Made by a program: the position numbers and the translations under genes. A DNA stretch of 6,615 nucleotides from the NCBI GenBank assembly GCA_021790035.1, contig JAJYIO010000147.1, positions 1 through 6,615 of the forward strand. Direction: 5' to 3'. The notes beneath the pieces are model-generated. The model was not told the origin of the DNA. It ran no database searches and saw only the letters and a list, made by a program, of their open reading frames with translations. Below, piece by piece: positions 6,198 through 6,615 of this stretch. The DNA is from a bacterium. Lineage in GTDB: Bacteria > Cyanobacteriota > Sericytochromatia > S15B-MN24 > VGJW01. Numbering within the stretch: the first letter of the stretch is position 1; the number at the start of each line of letters is the position of its first letter.

Positions 6198-6307
6198 GCA
6201 CTCCTGGACGCATCACCAGGTCGGCGCTTGAGTGGAGCCGACGTACAGCCGACCAGTCGAGACGGATCGCAGCACGTACGTGCTGTACACGGCGACGCTC
6301 CCTAACA
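6198..6307. other. 3' flank dense in inverted repeats
   Basis: Several symmetrical elements are packed into this non-coding stretch. They are CCTGG (6203-6207)/CCAGG (6216-6220), GTCGGC (6220-6225)/GCCGAC (6237-6242), and a perfect 16-bp palindrome CAGCACGTACGTGCTG (6270-6285). GTACAGC (6243-6249)/GCTGTAC (6282-6288) is a fourth that competes with the palindrome. None has a T-run. They may help end transcription from the phosphotransferase gene or be a site of DNA processing. Confidence 0.5.
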
Positions 6308-6340
6308 GAGAGCCGCTGGCTCCGTCGCCCAGCGGCTCTC
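6308..6340. terminator. Hairpin between convergent phosphotransferase and tRNA genes
   Basis: A perfect 12-bp stem GAGAGCCGCTGG/CCAGCGGCTCTC encloses a 9-nt loop. It lies 10 nt beyond the CCA end of tRNA-Asn on the - strand and 110 nt after the + strand phosphotransferase stop. It could end transcription in both directions. There is no true U-tract, only TGTTAGG on the tRNA side, so the call rests on stem strength and place. Confidence 0.55.
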
Positions 6341-6360
6341 ACCCGATTGATGGCTCCCCG
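6329..6360 (-). repeat. Right-hand copy of the 32-bp direct repeat, overlapping tRNA-Asn
   Basis: This stretch matches 2824-2855 at 28 of 32 positions in the same orientation. It covers the right arm of the hairpin and the last 10 nt of the CCA-ended tRNA-Asn. The two copies are 3505 bases apart and enclose the TetR and phosphotransferase genes. Confidence 0.7.
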
Positions 6361-6425
6361 ACGAGGATTCGAACCTCGAACCTAGCGGTTAACAGCCGCC
6401 CGCTCTACCATTGAGCTATCGGGGA
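6351..6425 (-). tRNA. tRNA-Asn (GTT)
   Basis: The complement folds as a complete cloverleaf. It has a 7-bp acceptor TCCCCGA/TCGGGGA and a D stem GCTC/GAGC with loop AATGGTA. The anticodon stem GGCGG/CCGCT holds loop CTGTTAA, and so anticodon GTT. The variable region is AGGTT, the T stem is CGAGG/CCTCG with loop TTCGAAT, and the discriminator is G. CCA is encoded at 6353-6351. It reads Asn codons AAC and AAU. The gene has its own promoter and a short leader. Confidence 0.97.
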
Positions 6426-6430
6426 ATGAA

Positions 6431-6448
6431 GCGCAGGTCTCCCTGCGC
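6431..6448 (-). promoter_or_regulatory. Hairpin in the tRNA-Asn leader
   Basis: GCGCAGG/CCTGCGC is a perfect 7-bp stem with a 4-nt loop. It starts at the predicted transcription start (about 6447) and ends 5 nt before the mature tRNA 5' end. It could guide 5' processing or serve as an operator; both are inferred. Confidence 0.45.
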
Positions 6449-6453
6449 AAGCA

Positions 6454-6482
6454 ATAATAGCCGAGCCCCCATTCGATGTCAA
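6454..6482 (-). promoter_or_regulatory. Promoter of tRNA-Asn
   Basis: On the - strand a perfect TTGACA (6482-6477) is followed after exactly 17 nt by TATTAT (6459-6454), one base from the -10 consensus. Transcription would start near 6447, about 22 nt before the tRNA. It is the strongest promoter match in the window, fitting for a stable RNA gene. Confidence 0.8.
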
Positions 6483-6519
6483 GCCGACTTCACCACGCTA
6501 CCCGCCTCTGCCACGGCCG

Positions 6520-6615
6520 TCAGTATATCCGCTTCCCGAGCGCCGACAGGATCAGCCCAACCCCGAGCCTCCCCGTTCGGTTCATCGTGTCCAGGATCGG
6601 GTTGATCTCCACCAG
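6520..6615 (-). CDS. rocF: Arginase, C-terminal fragment cut by the window edge
   Basis: Only the last 31 codons and the TGA stop are in the window. The translation LVEINPILDTMNRTG-RLGVGLILSALGKRIY matches the well-conserved end of arginases: L-V-E-[VI]-N-P-x-L-D-x-x-N-x-T, then a final helix ending SALGK. The motif is more typical of arginase than of agmatinase or formiminoglutamase. Arginase hydrolyses arginine to ornithine and urea in the cytoplasm, using a Mn2+ pair whose ligands lie outside the window. Downstream, 94 nt separate its stop from the tRNA-Asn on the same strand. The tRNA promoter lies in that gap, so the two need not be co-transcribed. The symbol assumes the bacterial arginase name. 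Confidence 0.85.
   Translation of the reverse strand: MVEINPILDTMNRTGRLGVGLILSALGKRIY

Overview
This is a high-GC window. It probably comes from a Chloroflexota bacterium of the Thermomicrobia/Sphaerobacter kind. The main hints are the lipoprotein, with its Thr-Pro linker and C-terminal Trp-rich beta domain, and the overall GC-rich codon use. Both point only loosely, so the taxonomic call is an inference.

Left part (1-1200, + strand). A perfect GAAC-N4-GTTC palindrome of the Gram-positive LexA type (90-101) is followed by four tandem 16-bp repeats. Next comes a small gene with the fold signature of a serine-recombinase catalytic domain, but without the nucleophilic serine and two catalytic arginines. 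A short unrecognised gene follows, ending in a strong palindromic terminator.

Middle part (1166-2596, - strand). There is a stand-alone receiver-domain protein with alanine in place of the phospho-acceptor aspartate. A secreted lipoprotein with its own recognisable promoter is also on this strand. Short GC-rich tandem repeats lie between the two genes.

Right part (2597-6350, + strand). A gene-free stretch of about 380 bases leads to a clear sigma70-type promoter. It drives a two-gene operon: a TetR-family regulator and, 12 bases later, an 855-aa ATP/PEP-utilising phosphotransferase with the domain order and length of rifampin phosphotransferase. This looks like a regulator-controlled antibiotic-modifying or related small-molecule phosphotransferase unit. 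The 3' flank is full of inverted repeats.

Right edge (6351-6615, - strand). An intact tRNA-Asn(GTT) has its own consensus promoter. Beyond it lies the last 31 codons of an arginase gene, cut by the window end.

The most notable structural signal is a 32-bp imperfect direct repeat (28/32 identical). One copy spans the 3' end of the tRNA-Asn and its downstream hairpin. The other sits at 2824-2855, just upstream of the TetR promoter. The two copies bracket the TetR/phosphotransferase operon, as if it had been inserted or duplicated at the tRNA 3' end. No integrase is present between them.
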